Shown here piece after piece: positions 26,287 through 34,314 of a DNA stretch of 64,000 nucleotides (its first letter is position 1; each line of letters begins with the position of its first letter). The notes below the pieces were generated by a model. The model searched no databases, was not told the origin of the DNA, and saw nothing but the letters and a program-made list of their open reading frames with translations. The stretch is taken from contig NZ_WHNY01000092.1 of the NCBI RefSeq assembly GCF_013141695.1, positions 1 through 64,000 on the forward strand, in the 5' to 3' direction. The position numbers and the translations under genes were made by a program. This DNA is from Paenibacillus plantarum. Its GTDB lineage: Bacteria > Bacillota > Bacilli > Paenibacillales > NBRC-103111.

Positions 26287-28120
26287 GCCATACCTCTCCC
26301 TGTTCGGGTGCTGAGATCGACGAAACCGGAATGCCAAAGAAGAATCGGCTTCCTTCACCCACAATACTATGAACACCTACATAGCCGCCGTGCGAAGCCA
26401 CAATCCCCTTAACAATTGCCAATCCTAAGCCGCTTCCCTTGCGATCTCCCTTATACACTTGATAGAATCGTTCAAATAAATATGGAATATCTGCCTCAGC
26501 TACTCCTGACCCCGTATCCTGCATGGCAACCACAAAACACCCCGTTTTATCTATTGAAATAGACGTTTGAATGGTAATTCGTCCACCGCCAGGCGTAAAT
26601 TTCTTGGCATTAAAAAGTAAATTGCAAAATACCTGCTCAATCCGGTCAGGATCAACCTCCGCATGATACGAATTTGCGGGTACTCCCTCATCATATACAA
26701 AGTCAATACCGCTATCTTCTATATCCCATCGATATCTATCAACCAATTCTCGGAGGAAAGGACCAAGGTCAATTATTTTCTTATTAAATTGTATTTGTCC
26801 GGATTCGATACGTGCCAACTCCATTAAATCATGAAACATACGCTGCAAGTACAATGTTTTCTCATAGACAATATGCAAATATTCCGTTTTACTTTCGGAA
26901 ATAACGCCATCAATCATGCCTCGGATATATCCTTGTATCGAAGTAATCGGATGTCCTAGCTCATGGGAAATATCGGAGAACAAACGACGGCGATCTTCAT
27001 CAACTTTAGAAAGCTCCGCATAGGCCTGTTCCAGCTGGCTATGGCTTTGCTTTAACTCTAATGCTTGTTCTTTTACCACGTTTGATTGATGAATCAGCTC
27101 ATTTTGGTAAGTCTTGCGTTGCGTAATATCGGAAAAGATAACGAGTGACCCCGTACGCTTTCCACTCATCTGAATGGAAACTTGCCGAATCCAAAGATGA
27201 ATTCCGACACTTTCAATCTCGACCTCTCCCTGCTCCTTGGAGTCATATAGCGCCTGAAGAGCGGGATAAGACGCCATGAGAGACGTTATGTAGGTCCCTT
27301 TCAACTTGTAATCCCCGCCTACACTCTGAATGATGGAATGGGCAGCAGGGTTCGCGTCGATAATTAAGTGTTTCTCGTCGACGATCAAGATGCCCTCGGT
27401 CATGTTTTCCAGCACTTTTTCTTTGACGATCGGTGAGACTTGTAAGAAGTTATAAACGAACAATGCATAAAAAAGTAGGAGTCCCGACGGTAGCATCGCT
27501 TCCGCCACGCCCGCTTGCCAACCGATTAAACCAGCCAGCTCGGGGAAGAAAAAAGGTGAAACAACAGCTATAACTAATAAAATATGTTGCGTTCTCTGCA
27601 TCCCTACGACTTTTCGGTAATGCATCAACAACAAGGTAAGCGTCCACAAACCCATCGCTTTATTTAAAGCCAAGAACAGATACCCAAGAGGAGTCCGCGT
27701 CATCTCGATGCGCTGGGTCCCCTGGAAGTCCTCTAAAAACACGGTCAATCGAATAAGATGGGTATGTGAATCTATGAAAAGCAAAATCCAATAGATCACT
27801 ACGATGAAGATAAGTATAGTTAGTCTCCGAACAATGGCTTTGCTGTTCGTACCCACGAAGGACATAATCATTCCAAGCAACATGACCGGTGAGAGATACA
27901 GAGGAATCTGCTGTACGTTACGCCAGAACAACTTATCTTCCAAAGAACCCCCTGTGAGCTCAAAGATACTAAACAAGCCTTGAGACGACATTAACACCAT
28001 CAACACCACGAAATAAACGAACTGTGGCTTTTGACGAAACCGGAAAGAGTATACGAATAAAATTAAATAAATAATACTGCTTAGCAACAAGGAAAATGGG
28101 TACTCGCCTTTTAATATCAT
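26276..28120 (-). CDS. Sensor histidine kinase with seven-helix N terminus and PAS domain
   Basis: Residues 1-220 form about seven hydrophobic helices (starting FSLLLSSIIYLILFVYSF), like the histidine-kinase N-terminal 7TM domain. A PAS domain follows (about 235-345, ILIVDEKHLIIDANPAA), then a coiled segment, a HisKA domain with His386 in FSDISHELGHP, and a HATPase domain with DTGSGVAE and GSGLGLAIVKG. It is membrane-bound with its catalytic half in the cytoplasm. The signal sensed is unknown. It is the first gene of the two-gene operon. Confidence 0.9.
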   Translation of the reverse strand: MILKGEYPFSLLLSSIIYLILFVYSFRFRQKPQFVYFVVLMVLMSSQGLFSIFELTGGSLEDKLFWRNVQQIPLYLSPVMLLGMIMSFVGTNSKAIVRRLTILIFIVVIYWILLFIDSHTHLIRLTVFLEDFQGTQRIEMTRTPLGYLFLALNKAMGLWTLTLLLMHYRKVVGMQRTQHILLVIAVVSPFFFPELAGLIGWQAGVAEAMLPSGLLLFYALFVYNFLQVSPIVKEKVLENMTEGILIVDEKHLIIDANPAAHSIIQSVGGDYKLKGTYITSLMASYPALQALYDSKEQGEVEIESVGIHLWIRQVSIQMSGKRTGSLVIFSDITQRKTYQNELIHQSNVVKEQALELKQSHSQLEQAYAELSKVDEDRRRLFSDISHELGHPITSIQGYIRGMIDGVISESKTEYLHIVYEKTLYLQRMFHDLMELARIESGQIQFNKKIIDLGPFLRELVDRYRWDIEDSGIDFVYDEGVPANSYHAEVDPDRIEQVFCNLLFNAKKFTPGGGRITIQTSISIDKTGCFVVAMQDTGSGVAEADIPYLFERFYQVYKGDRKGSGLGLAIVKGIVASHGGYVGVHSIVGEGSRFFFGIPVSSISAPEQGEVWHAE

Positions 28121-28257
28121 CTCTAAACCTCGCTATTTTCATTAATAGATAGGGATACTTCGGTTAAATATCGTACATACAATCCCTTGAAAGCGTAAAA
28201 TTACGATGGACACAAAAAACTTACGCATACTTATTACTTCTGTCTAATCTCTAACAG

Positions 28258-28263
28258 TATAAT
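28258..28263 (+). promoter_or_regulatory. Possible -10 box of the transporter leader
   Basis: A perfect TATAAT lies about 60 bases upstream of the first leader hairpin. The -35 region about 18 bases further upstream (TTACTT) is weak. Confidence 0.4.
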
Positions 28264-28321
28264 CGATACCATTATTCTCTACAATTTCTAGATAACTAAC
28301 TATATATTTTTGCGTTGCGGA

Positions 28322-28391
28322 GGAGCCTGTCACCAAGGCTTCCTTTTGTTCTTTTTCGACATTAGGAGTCCTTGATAAGGGCTCTTTTTTT
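28322..28391 (+). promoter_or_regulatory. Leader with two hairpins ending in a terminator just before the transporter ORF
   Basis: The first hairpin is GGAGCCT / AGGCTTCC (28322-28343). The second is GAGTCCTT / AAGGGCTC (28366-28384), followed by seven T's that run straight into the first ATG of the transporter frame. A terminator in a 5' leader suggests attenuation or a riboswitch. The element does not match a class I can name. It may also be the end of an upstream non-coding transcript. Confidence 0.5.
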
Positions 28392-29648
28392 ATGCGCACT
28401 TGTTATTTAGGGAATATTACTTACAAAAACGAAATTCATCGCACCATCGTAGCAATGATCGGTGGTGTCCTGATGGTAGTTCTTGGTGTAGTTGATCAAG
28501 AATCCGCATTGCTTCACATTGATTTCAATACACTTGGACTCTTAATCGGTATGATGATCATTGTAAGTATCACAGCTGAAACAGGATTATTTAAGTATAT
28601 TGCACTAGTCGCGGCAAAGAAGGCAAAGGGTGATCCCGTCAGGATTCTAGTATCACTCGTCCTTATCACGGCAATTGGATCAGCCTTTCTAGATAACGTT
28701 ACAACCGTACTCCTCATGGTTCCTGTTACCTTCAGTATCACGCGGCAATTACGCGTTAATCCCGTCCCTTTTCTAATTACTCAAATTCTCGCATCAAATA
28801 TCGGTGGCACTGTAACATTAATTGGCGACCCACCTAACATCATGATCGGAAGTGCTGTTAAGGAATTGACCTTTATGGCCTTTATCAACAATCTTGCTCC
28901 AATTGTTGCCGTCATTATGGCTGTCACAATTCCGATCTTCGTATTCATATTCCGCAAGCACATACAGACGACACCTGAGTTAAAGATGAGTATTATGCAA
29001 ATTGATGAAAAAGAATTGATCGCAGACCGAAAACTACTTATGAAAAGTCTTTCCATTTTAGGTCTTACGATTATTGGTTTCTTTCTCCACCAAATGCTAC
29101 ACCTTGAATCAGCAACTGTAGCCTTAGCTGGGGCTTTCCTGTTACTGCTCCTTACTGGAGAGCACTCCATGGAAGAAGCTTTTACAAAAGTGGAATGGAC
29201 CACGATCTTCTTCTTTATTGGATTGTTCGTCTTAGTTTCAGGCTTAGTGGAAACAGGAGTCATATCCAAATTAGCTGCTCATGCTATTGAACTCACAGGA
29301 GGGAATCCTGTTGCGACATCAATTTTGATTTTATGGCTCAGCGCCATTGCCTCGGCGTTTTTAGACAATATACCTTTTGTGGCAACGATGATTCCTATGA
29401 TTCAGGAAATGGGTAACATGGGGGTAGTGAATCTAGAACCACTGTGGTGAAGCCTAGCATTAGGAGCATGTCTGGGTGGTAACGGCACATTAATTGGGGC
29501 AAGTGCTAACTTAATTGTAGCTGGCATGTCTGCGAAAGAAGGACGCCCGATTAAATTCATTACGTTTATGAAATATGGTTTTCCGTTAATGTTAATTTCC
29601 GTTGTACTAGCAAACATTTATATTTATGTCCGATACTTAATTCAATGA
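28392..29648 (+). pseudogene. ArsB/NhaD-family ion transporter with internal TGA and altered N terminus
   Basis: Family motifs are abundant: FNTLGLLIGMMIIVSITAET, GSAFLDNVTTVLLMVPVTFS, GGTVTLIGDPPNIMIGSAVK and FLDNIPFVATMIPMI. These proteins exchange sodium or other ions for protons, or export arsenite. Two lesions are seen. At 29448 a TGA stands where relatives have the second Trp of LEPLWWSLALGA, and the frame then continues intact through GGNGTLIGASANLIVAGMSA to 29648. At the N terminus the first helix is missing, replaced by RTCYLGNITYKNE, with no ribosome site before the ATG. The TGA yields a 352-residue product lacking the last helices. Probably inactive. Confidence 0.75.
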
Positions 29649-29661
29649 GGAGGAATGCAAC

Positions 29662-29952
29662 GTGAAACTCAATTATGAGTGGAATCAACATGTAATTGAT
29701 ATTAGCGAAGATGAGGTATTGAATGATATCGAATTCTCCATTAAGGTTCTCACCCCATCGCACTTTGATGATATGAAGAGTATCCAGAAAGTCTTCGAAT
29801 CAAATGACGACATCACGGATGTGTTAGTTTATACCTACACCAACCACGAATATCGTGTCATCGTCCGCAAAGATTATTACGTAGATTTCATCCTTCAACT
29901 AATGAAAAACCAACTATTAACGAAAGTCGAATGGAAAAAGGAACTTCCTTAA
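29662..29952 (+). CDS. Small conserved-looking hypothetical protein
   Basis: Ninety-six residues, acidic, with no signal or membrane helix. Translation begins at GTG with GAGGAGG about 8 bases upstream, and it follows the transporter end by 13 bases, so it was probably co-transcribed with it. Features include EFSIKVLTPSHFDDMKSIQK and a YRVIVRKDYYVDFILQLMK segment, compatible with a small alpha/beta fold. I do not recognise the family. Unlike its neighbour it shows no lesion. Confidence 0.65.
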   Translation: MKLNYEWNQHVIDISEDEVLNDIEFSIKVLTPSHFDDMKSIQKVFESNDDITDVLVYTYTNHEYRVIVRKDYYVDFILQLMKNQLLTKVEWKKELP

Positions 29953-29975
29953 CAAGGAGTTCCTCTACTGTATTG

Positions 29976-30644
29976 CTATTCGATTATTCGCCCAGTCATC
30001 GAGTGAATCCTAATGGATACTTGACGTCCACCTTTTTCATAAGTGAGGACATGAACAAGAGGAATACCTTTTCTAGTGGGGAGATAGCAAGAAACTTCAT
30101 GGATCGGATTAGTTGTTTTAAGTGTAGCGTCGTGTATATTGGCTTTCTGTTTCGCATCTTCGAGAGATATAGCCGGGTACATTGGCCTGCCTAGGCGTTG
30201 CTCTTCTAATCCTGCATGTATGGTGCCATTTATTCGTTGCACGACTCCTGATCTGTCTAACTCTACAATCATTTGATCCCCGCATACAGGGTTCTTATAT
30301 AGTTGTCTCTGCATGGTAACCTTTGTTGAAGTGGCGCTCTTGTCAATGGAGATAATTTTCAAATCTTGATCTAACTGCTTCAGGTCGTAAAGTCGTTTGA
30401 TCTTCTCCAGGTATCTGAATGTAATCCATCCAGGTGAATGTGCTGAAGGCTTAGTTAAATTCCCATCAAGTAATTCTGGCGTTTGAGTAACTGGATTCCA
30501 TTTCACTTGTAATGTATTTTCGCTCTCTGCACGAATACTCTCTAAGATTCTCTGCGACCGTTGAGAGATCTCTATGTTCTCTGCAGCAGGCATTAGGTTA
30601 GGCAACGAAATTGACAAGGACAGAATTAGATCCCAAGTAAACAA
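29976..30644 (-). CDS. Stand-alone FTP/PepSY propeptide-like protein
   Basis: The 222 residues resemble the propeptide of thermolysin-type M4 peptidases: an FTP domain (about 55-145; TMQRQLYKNPVCGDQMIVEL, GVVQRINGTIHAG) followed by a PepSY-like region (ISLEDAKQKA and VHVLTYEKGGRQVSIRIHSM). The sequence stops where the catalytic HExxH domain would begin, and no such domain is nearby. A TTG start with GGGG about 7 bases ahead is used; the first 20 residues are hydrophobic but lack Lys/Arg, so export is uncertain. It may be a remnant of a protease gene or a free-standing inhibitor/chaperone. Confidence 0.65.
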   Translation of the reverse strand: MFTWDLILSLSISLPNLMPAAENIEISQRSQRILESIRAESENTLQVKWNPVTQTPELLDGNLTKPSAHSPGWITFRYLEKIKRLYDLKQLDQDLKIISIDKSATSTKVTMQRQLYKNPVCGDQMIVELDRSGVVQRINGTIHAGLEEQRLGRPMYPAISLEDAKQKANIHDATLKTTNPIHEVSCYLPTRKGIPLVHVLTYEKGGRQVSIRIHSMTGRIIE

Positions 30645-30782
30645 GCAATCACCCCTTATTTACATCTTTGATCAATTCAGGTGATTTTATTCAATCAATA
30701 GTCTATATAAGCTCGTTTTAACTCTCTTTAAATTAATCAATTTAAAGAATCCGAAGTAAGAAAAAATTTAAGAAGAGCTATC

Positions 30783-30923
30783 ATGAAGAAGAAAATTTTA
30801 CTTTCTTTATCAGGTGCCCTATCATTTGCGATTATTCGGACAATTTTTCAATTTTTTCTCTATAAAAAAAATCAACTATTCAAATCTTATTGGCGGTATT
30901 ACTTGGTTTATAGTCGCAAATAA
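30783..30923 (+). pseudogene. Possible 5' remnant of a gene for an exported protein
   Basis: Forty-six codons begin MKKKILLSLSGALSFAI, a convincing signal-peptide start, preceded by AGAAGAG. After about residue 30 the sequence is AT-rich, overlaps the opposite-strand gene and stops at 30921-30923. It may be the head of a truncated gene. Evidence is thin. Confidence 0.3.
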
Positions 30924-31214
30924 TTGAGCAATGCTTGTCCATTGCAGAGCCCCAAGTGGAGGCTCCTTGCCGTGATCAAGCAGGGCTTCTAGAAGTAACT
31001 CAACTTTTGCAAAGGCAATGCTGTTTTGTTGGAGGTTCAAAATTGCATTATAGGGCTTCTCATTACTGACTTCTTCCCCAAAATAAGCCTTCTCAAAATT
31101 CCCTAAAGAAGCTAAATGCCTTACCTTTGACGTTTCTGGTCGATCGATTACAGCATTATATATCTTCTCATTATGAGCCCATGCCGGATTTTTGATTTGC
31201 TTCCCTTTTCGCAT
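30876..31214 (-). CDS. Hypothetical protein next to the right transposon end
   Basis: 112 residues with no recognised domain, signal or membrane helix. The second half (LNLQQNSIAFAKVELLLEAL and LGALQWTSIAQLFATINQVI) looks helical. The ATG at 31214 has no good ribosome site. It lies about 110 bases inside the transposon end at 31325, where Tn7-like elements often carry small accessory genes, and it reads away from that end. It may be a fragment. Confidence 0.4.
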   Translation of the reverse strand: MRKGKQIKNPAWAHNEKIYNAVIDRPETSKVRHLASLGNFEKAYFGEEVSNEKPYNAILNLQQNSIAFAKVELLLEALLDHGKEPPLGALQWTSIAQLFATINQVIPPIRFE

Positions 31215-31254
31215 TGTAGTTGTAGTGTCACTATCATGTAAAATTTAGTATTTT

Positions 31255-31325
31255 AATTACTCAATAATTATGAATTTCCTTCTCATAAATTCTGGAAATA
31301 TTCTCAGTAATTATGACACCACACA
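31255..31325 (-). repeat. Right transposon end
   Basis: Read on the minus strand from 31325 it starts TGTGTGGTGTCATA, as at 66 and 58. ATTGAG-like boxes follow at about 31301-31310, 31280-31287 and 31260-31266. CTCAATAATTATGAATTTC (31260-31278) is the inverted partner of 124-142. The flank beyond 31325 is CAAAACAACAAC. Confidence 0.65.
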
Positions 31326-31361
31326 CAAAACAACAACAAAAAAAAACCTAGACTTCCCCAC

Positions 31362-31431
31362 ACCACACGTGGTATCTTATTGGTATTATATAGATTAGAA
31401 ATGGTATCACCCAGAATGGTGGTTTGGTCAC
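31362..31431 (+). promoter_or_regulatory. Promoter/operator region of the arabinofuranosidase operon
   Basis: Within 60 bases upstream of the GntR-type gene there are three GGTAT[CT] half-sites (about 31371, 31381 and 31404), the first within ACACGTGGTATC. They surround a TTGGTA box (-35-like) and an AT-rich stretch TATTATATAG that could be the -10 region. Autoregulation by the encoded repressor is a reasonable inference; the match to any known operator is weak. Confidence 0.35.
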
Positions 31432-32481
31432 ATGGAGAAATCTCCACTTATCAAGGAAAGACTTATCGAACAACTTCGTGTCCAAATTCGATCTCTACAA
31501 AAGGATCAACTCATCAAGATTCCATCTGAGCGAGATTTGGCCGAAACCTTCGAAGCAAGCCGGGTAAGCGTGCGCGCAGCAATCAAGACCTTAGTCCAAG
31601 AAGGCCTTCTTGTTCAACTAATTGGCAAAGGAACCTACATCGTTCCGGCTGTACTCTTGGACACGTTATATGTCATGTGTTCATCGGATATCAAAGGAAA
31701 TGACCCTTACTACACGAATTTCCTTGTCGAAATTACGAATTTAGCTGCCAAGCAAGCGATCAAAATTTCCATGGTGCACCCTGATCTGCCGCGCGAAGCT
31801 GCACCGAAGAGTCCGCTCATTCTAATCGGACAGATGGAAGACGAGCAATTAGATCGGCTCAAGACGACGGCAGGCCAGCTTTTCTCCATTCAGCGCTATG
31901 CCCACCGAGAAGATATCATCCAAATTTATTTTGATGATGATCGGATCGGCAGTAAAGCGGCCAAAACGTTATACGATGCAGGGCATCGCTCGTTCACCCT
32001 GCTGGCAGGGCCGGATAAGTACGATTCCTCGCGACTTCGTAAGCAAGGCTTCCTTGCCTTCTGTCAGACGAAAGACGTACAAGTCCAGGTCATTACGGAG
32101 AAAATGAACTGGGAAGGCGGTCGCCGAGCAGCAAACCTCCTACTTACAGCCGAGCTGCCGAATGCGATTTTCGCCGTGAATGATTGGATGGCTGCTGGTT
32201 GCATCCAAGGCCTTCGAGAGAATGGCCGCACTATTCCGGACGACGTATCCATCATTGGCTGTGATGATATTCCGCTGGCCGCTCAAATATCGCCAAGACT
32301 GACGACATTTAGCTTGGATGCCAAGCATCTCGTCGAGGAACTGCTTTCCGCCATTCACCGTCATCACGCCGATGTGTCAAACAGCAAGGAGCAAATCATA
32401 CTTTCGGCTGCAATGATCAGTCGAGAGTCGGTTTCCAATACCAATTTGAAACACGAAGGAGTAGATACCTTTCATGGCTAA
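31432..32481 (+). CDS. GntR-type regulator with LacI/periplasmic-binding sensor domain (AraR-like)
   Basis: The N-terminal 70 residues are a GntR winged helix (IPSERDLAETFEASRVSVRA, GLLVQLIGKGTYIVP). The rest is a LacI-type sugar-binding fold with DDDRIGSKAAKTLYDAGHRS, FAVNDWMAAGCIQGL and DDVSIIGCDDIPLAAQISP. This GntR-plus-LacI arrangement is that of the arabinose repressor AraR. Its last 8 bases overlap the start of the arabinofuranosidase gene, so it likely represses this operon until arabinose or a related sugar binds. Confidence 0.88.
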   Translation: MEKSPLIKERLIEQLRVQIRSLQKDQLIKIPSERDLAETFEASRVSVRAAIKTLVQEGLLVQLIGKGTYIVPAVLLDTLYVMCSSDIKGNDPYYTNFLVEITNLAAKQAIKISMVHPDLPREAAPKSPLILIGQMEDEQLDRLKTTAGQLFSIQRYAHREDIIQIYFDDDRIGSKAAKTLYDAGHRSFTLLAGPDKYDSSRLRKQGFLAFCQTKDVQVQVITEKMNWEGGRRAANLLLTAELPNAIFAVNDWMAAGCIQGLRENGRTIPDDVSIIGCDDIPLAAQISPRLTTFSLDAKHLVEELLSAIHRHHADVSNSKEQIILSAAMISRESVSNTNLKHEGVDTFHG

Positions 32482-33952
32482 GCTGACGATTCACGCGGAT
32501 TCACCGCTCCAAACGATTAATCGAAATATTTACGGTCATTTCTCTGAGCATCTAGGACGATGTATCTATGAAGGCATCTGGGTTGGACTCGACTCACCTA
32601 TCCCTAATACGGAAGGTATGCGTAACGATGTACTTGAAGCGCTGAAAAAACTGCAAATTCCGGTTCTCCGCTGGCCTGGCGGCTGCTTTGCTGATGAGTA
32701 CCATTGGAAAGACGGTGTCGGCCCAGCCGAGAAACGTAAGCGAATGATCAATACGCACTGGGGCGGTGTTCTCGAGAATAACCATTTCGGCACGCACGAG
32801 TTCCTACGTTTATGCGAATTGATTGGCGCTGAACCTTATATTAGCGGTAATGTTGGAAGCGGTACCGTGGCGGAAATGTCGGAATGGGTCGAATATATGA
32901 CCTTCGACGGCGAGTCTCCGATGGCGAACTGGCGTCAAGAAAACGGCCGTGAGAAGCCGTGGAAGCTCACTTATTTTGGCGTAGGGAACGAGAATTGGGG
33001 CTGCGGTGGCGACATGCGTCCGGAATACTATGCAGATTTGTATCGTAGATACGCTTGCTATGTAAGGAACTACGGGGACAATAAGATTTTCAAAATCGCC
33101 TGTGGCGCCAATAGCGCTGATTACAATTGGACCGAAGTCTTGATGCGCGAAGCAACCAAATATATGGATGGTATCAGCCTTCATTACTATACCCTGCCTA
33201 CTGGCGTCTGGAAAGATAAAGGCTCAGCAACAGATTTCAATGAACAAGACTGGTTCAATACCTTAGAAAAAACCCTATACATGGATGAACTCATTACTCG
33301 TCATTCGGCCATAATGAATACCTATGATCCTGACAAAAGAGTTGCCTTAATCGTGGACGAATGGGGCACTTGGTACAATGTAGAGCCTGGCACGAACCCT
33401 GGATTCCTTTATCAGCAAAATACGATTCGCGATGCGCTCGTCGCAGGCATTAATTTAAATCTTTTCCATCACCACAGTGATCGTGTACGTATGGCCAATA
33501 TTGCGCAGGTTGTCAATGTATTGCAAGCAGTCATCCTTACAGAGGGTGCAGACATGCTGCTTACGCCGACTTATCATGTGTTCGATATGTACAAGGTGCA
33601 TCAAGACGCGAGCTATATTGCTACAGATGCCGTGAGCCCTTCCTACGAAATGGATGGTAAGCAAATTGACCAACTTAGCGCATCCGCTTCATTAAATGCA
33701 GACAACCAACTACATATTTCCCTTTGTAATTTGCATCATGCCGAAACGCTTGAAGTTGAGTGCGACATCAAGGGTCACTTGGGTAGAATGATCTCAGGTT
33801 TGGTTATCACCTCGGATACGATGGATGCGCACAATACGTTCGAAGAGCCTAATGCTGTGAACACACGACCTTTTACCGATTATCGGGTCGAAAATGATGT
33901 TCTGCTTGTGACCCTTCCTGCCCGCTCCGTGGTCACACTTTGTTTACAGTAG
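32474..33952 (+). CDS. abfA: Intracellular alpha-L-arabinofuranosidase, GH51
   Basis: GH51 enzymes release terminal arabinofuranose from arabinan and arabinoxylan fragments inside the cell. Hallmarks are IYGHFSEHLGRCIYEGIWVG, RWPGGCFADEYHW, acid/base Glu173 in GVGNENWGCGG and nucleophile Glu296 in IVDEWGTWY. At 492 residues with no signal peptide it has the family's normal size and location. AAGGAG stands 12 bases before the ATG, within the end of the regulator gene. The product would feed arabinose metabolism encoded elsewhere. Confidence 0.95.
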   Translation: MAKLTIHADSPLQTINRNIYGHFSEHLGRCIYEGIWVGLDSPIPNTEGMRNDVLEALKKLQIPVLRWPGGCFADEYHWKDGVGPAEKRKRMINTHWGGVLENNHFGTHEFLRLCELIGAEPYISGNVGSGTVAEMSEWVEYMTFDGESPMANWRQENGREKPWKLTYFGVGNENWGCGGDMRPEYYADLYRRYACYVRNYGDNKIFKIACGANSADYNWTEVLMREATKYMDGISLHYYTLPTGVWKDKGSATDFNEQDWFNTLEKTLYMDELITRHSAIMNTYDPDKRVALIVDEWGTWYNVEPGTNPGFLYQQNTIRDALVAGINLNLFHHHSDRVRMANIAQVVNVLQAVILTEGADMLLTPTYHVFDMYKVHQDASYIATDAVSPSYEMDGKQIDQLSASASLNADNQLHISLCNLHHAETLEVECDIKGHLGRMISGLVITSDTMDAHNTFEEPNAVNTRPFTDYRVENDVLLVTLPARSVVTLCLQ

Positions 33953-33964
33953 GAGTGCTGCGTA

Positions 33965-34252
33965 ATGGATACTTCAGCTAGAACAAGTTCGGAAGTCGGT
34001 TCGGATTGCAAAGGGTGTTCAGCCTCTGTTCACGTGACACCTGAAGAAATCGCCAAGCTTTTTGGCGAAACGCTACGCGTGCGTAACCTGAAGCTGACAA
34101 CGGAAGCCGAATATGATCGCCGTATCGCGGTCTGCACCAGCTGCAGTGACTATCATTACGGCACAACTTGCCGCCATTGCGGCTGCTTGATGGGTATCAA
34201 AGCCAAACTTAGTAGCGCCCGCTGCCCTTCCCCACATGGGAGCAAGTGGTAA
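33965..34252 (+). CDS. Small zinc-ribbon protein (DUF6171-like)
   Basis: Ninety-five residues with eight cysteines, including CKGC near residue 16, then CTSC and CRHCGC, and a last single Cys, enough to bind one or two zinc ions. The TPEEIAKLFGET segment is helical. AGGAGT lies 8 bases upstream and the gene follows abfA by 12 bases, making it the last gene of the operon. Its role is unknown; the association with glycosidase genes is by position only. Confidence 0.7.
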   Translation: MDTSARTSSEVGSDCKGCSASVHVTPEEIAKLFGETLRVRNLKLTTEAEYDRRIAVCTSCSDYHYGTTCRHCGCLMGIKAKLSSARCPSPHGSKW

Positions 34253-34269
34253 CCTGGCAGGCTTAAACA

Positions 34270-34310
34270 AAAGATCGCTTACTCACTTAAACAGTGGGCA
34301 AGCGATCTTT
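34270..34310. terminator. Bidirectional terminator between converging operons
   Basis: An 11-bp perfect stem AAAGATCGCTT / AAGCGATCTTT with a 19-base loop lies between the plus-strand zinc-ribbon gene and the minus-strand phyH gene. Both arms end in short T-rich runs outward. Confidence 0.75.
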
Positions 34311-34314
34311 ATAC

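Larger units (their letters stand above)
66..31325. mobile_element. Candidate ~31-kb Tn7/Tn5053-like element or remnant pair
   Basis: Inverted ends at 66-200 and 31255-31325 share the terminal 14 bases and a subterminal 19-base block, and a TnsC/TniB-like ATPase fragment lies just inside the left end. This would make everything from the ATPase to the small gene at 30876 cargo. Against this, the flanking bases (AAAAT on the left, CAAAA on the right) are not a target-site duplication, no TnsB/TniA transposase is present, and the interior carries ordinary chromosomal-type genes. Two independent decayed insertions of one family would look the same. Confidence 0.35.

Noticed and set aside
59..31330. 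Target-site duplication flanking the 31-kb candidate element
   Set aside because: The five bases outside the ends are AAAAT and CAAAA; 7-base windows (GAAAAAT, CAAAACA) also differ. Not a convincing duplication.
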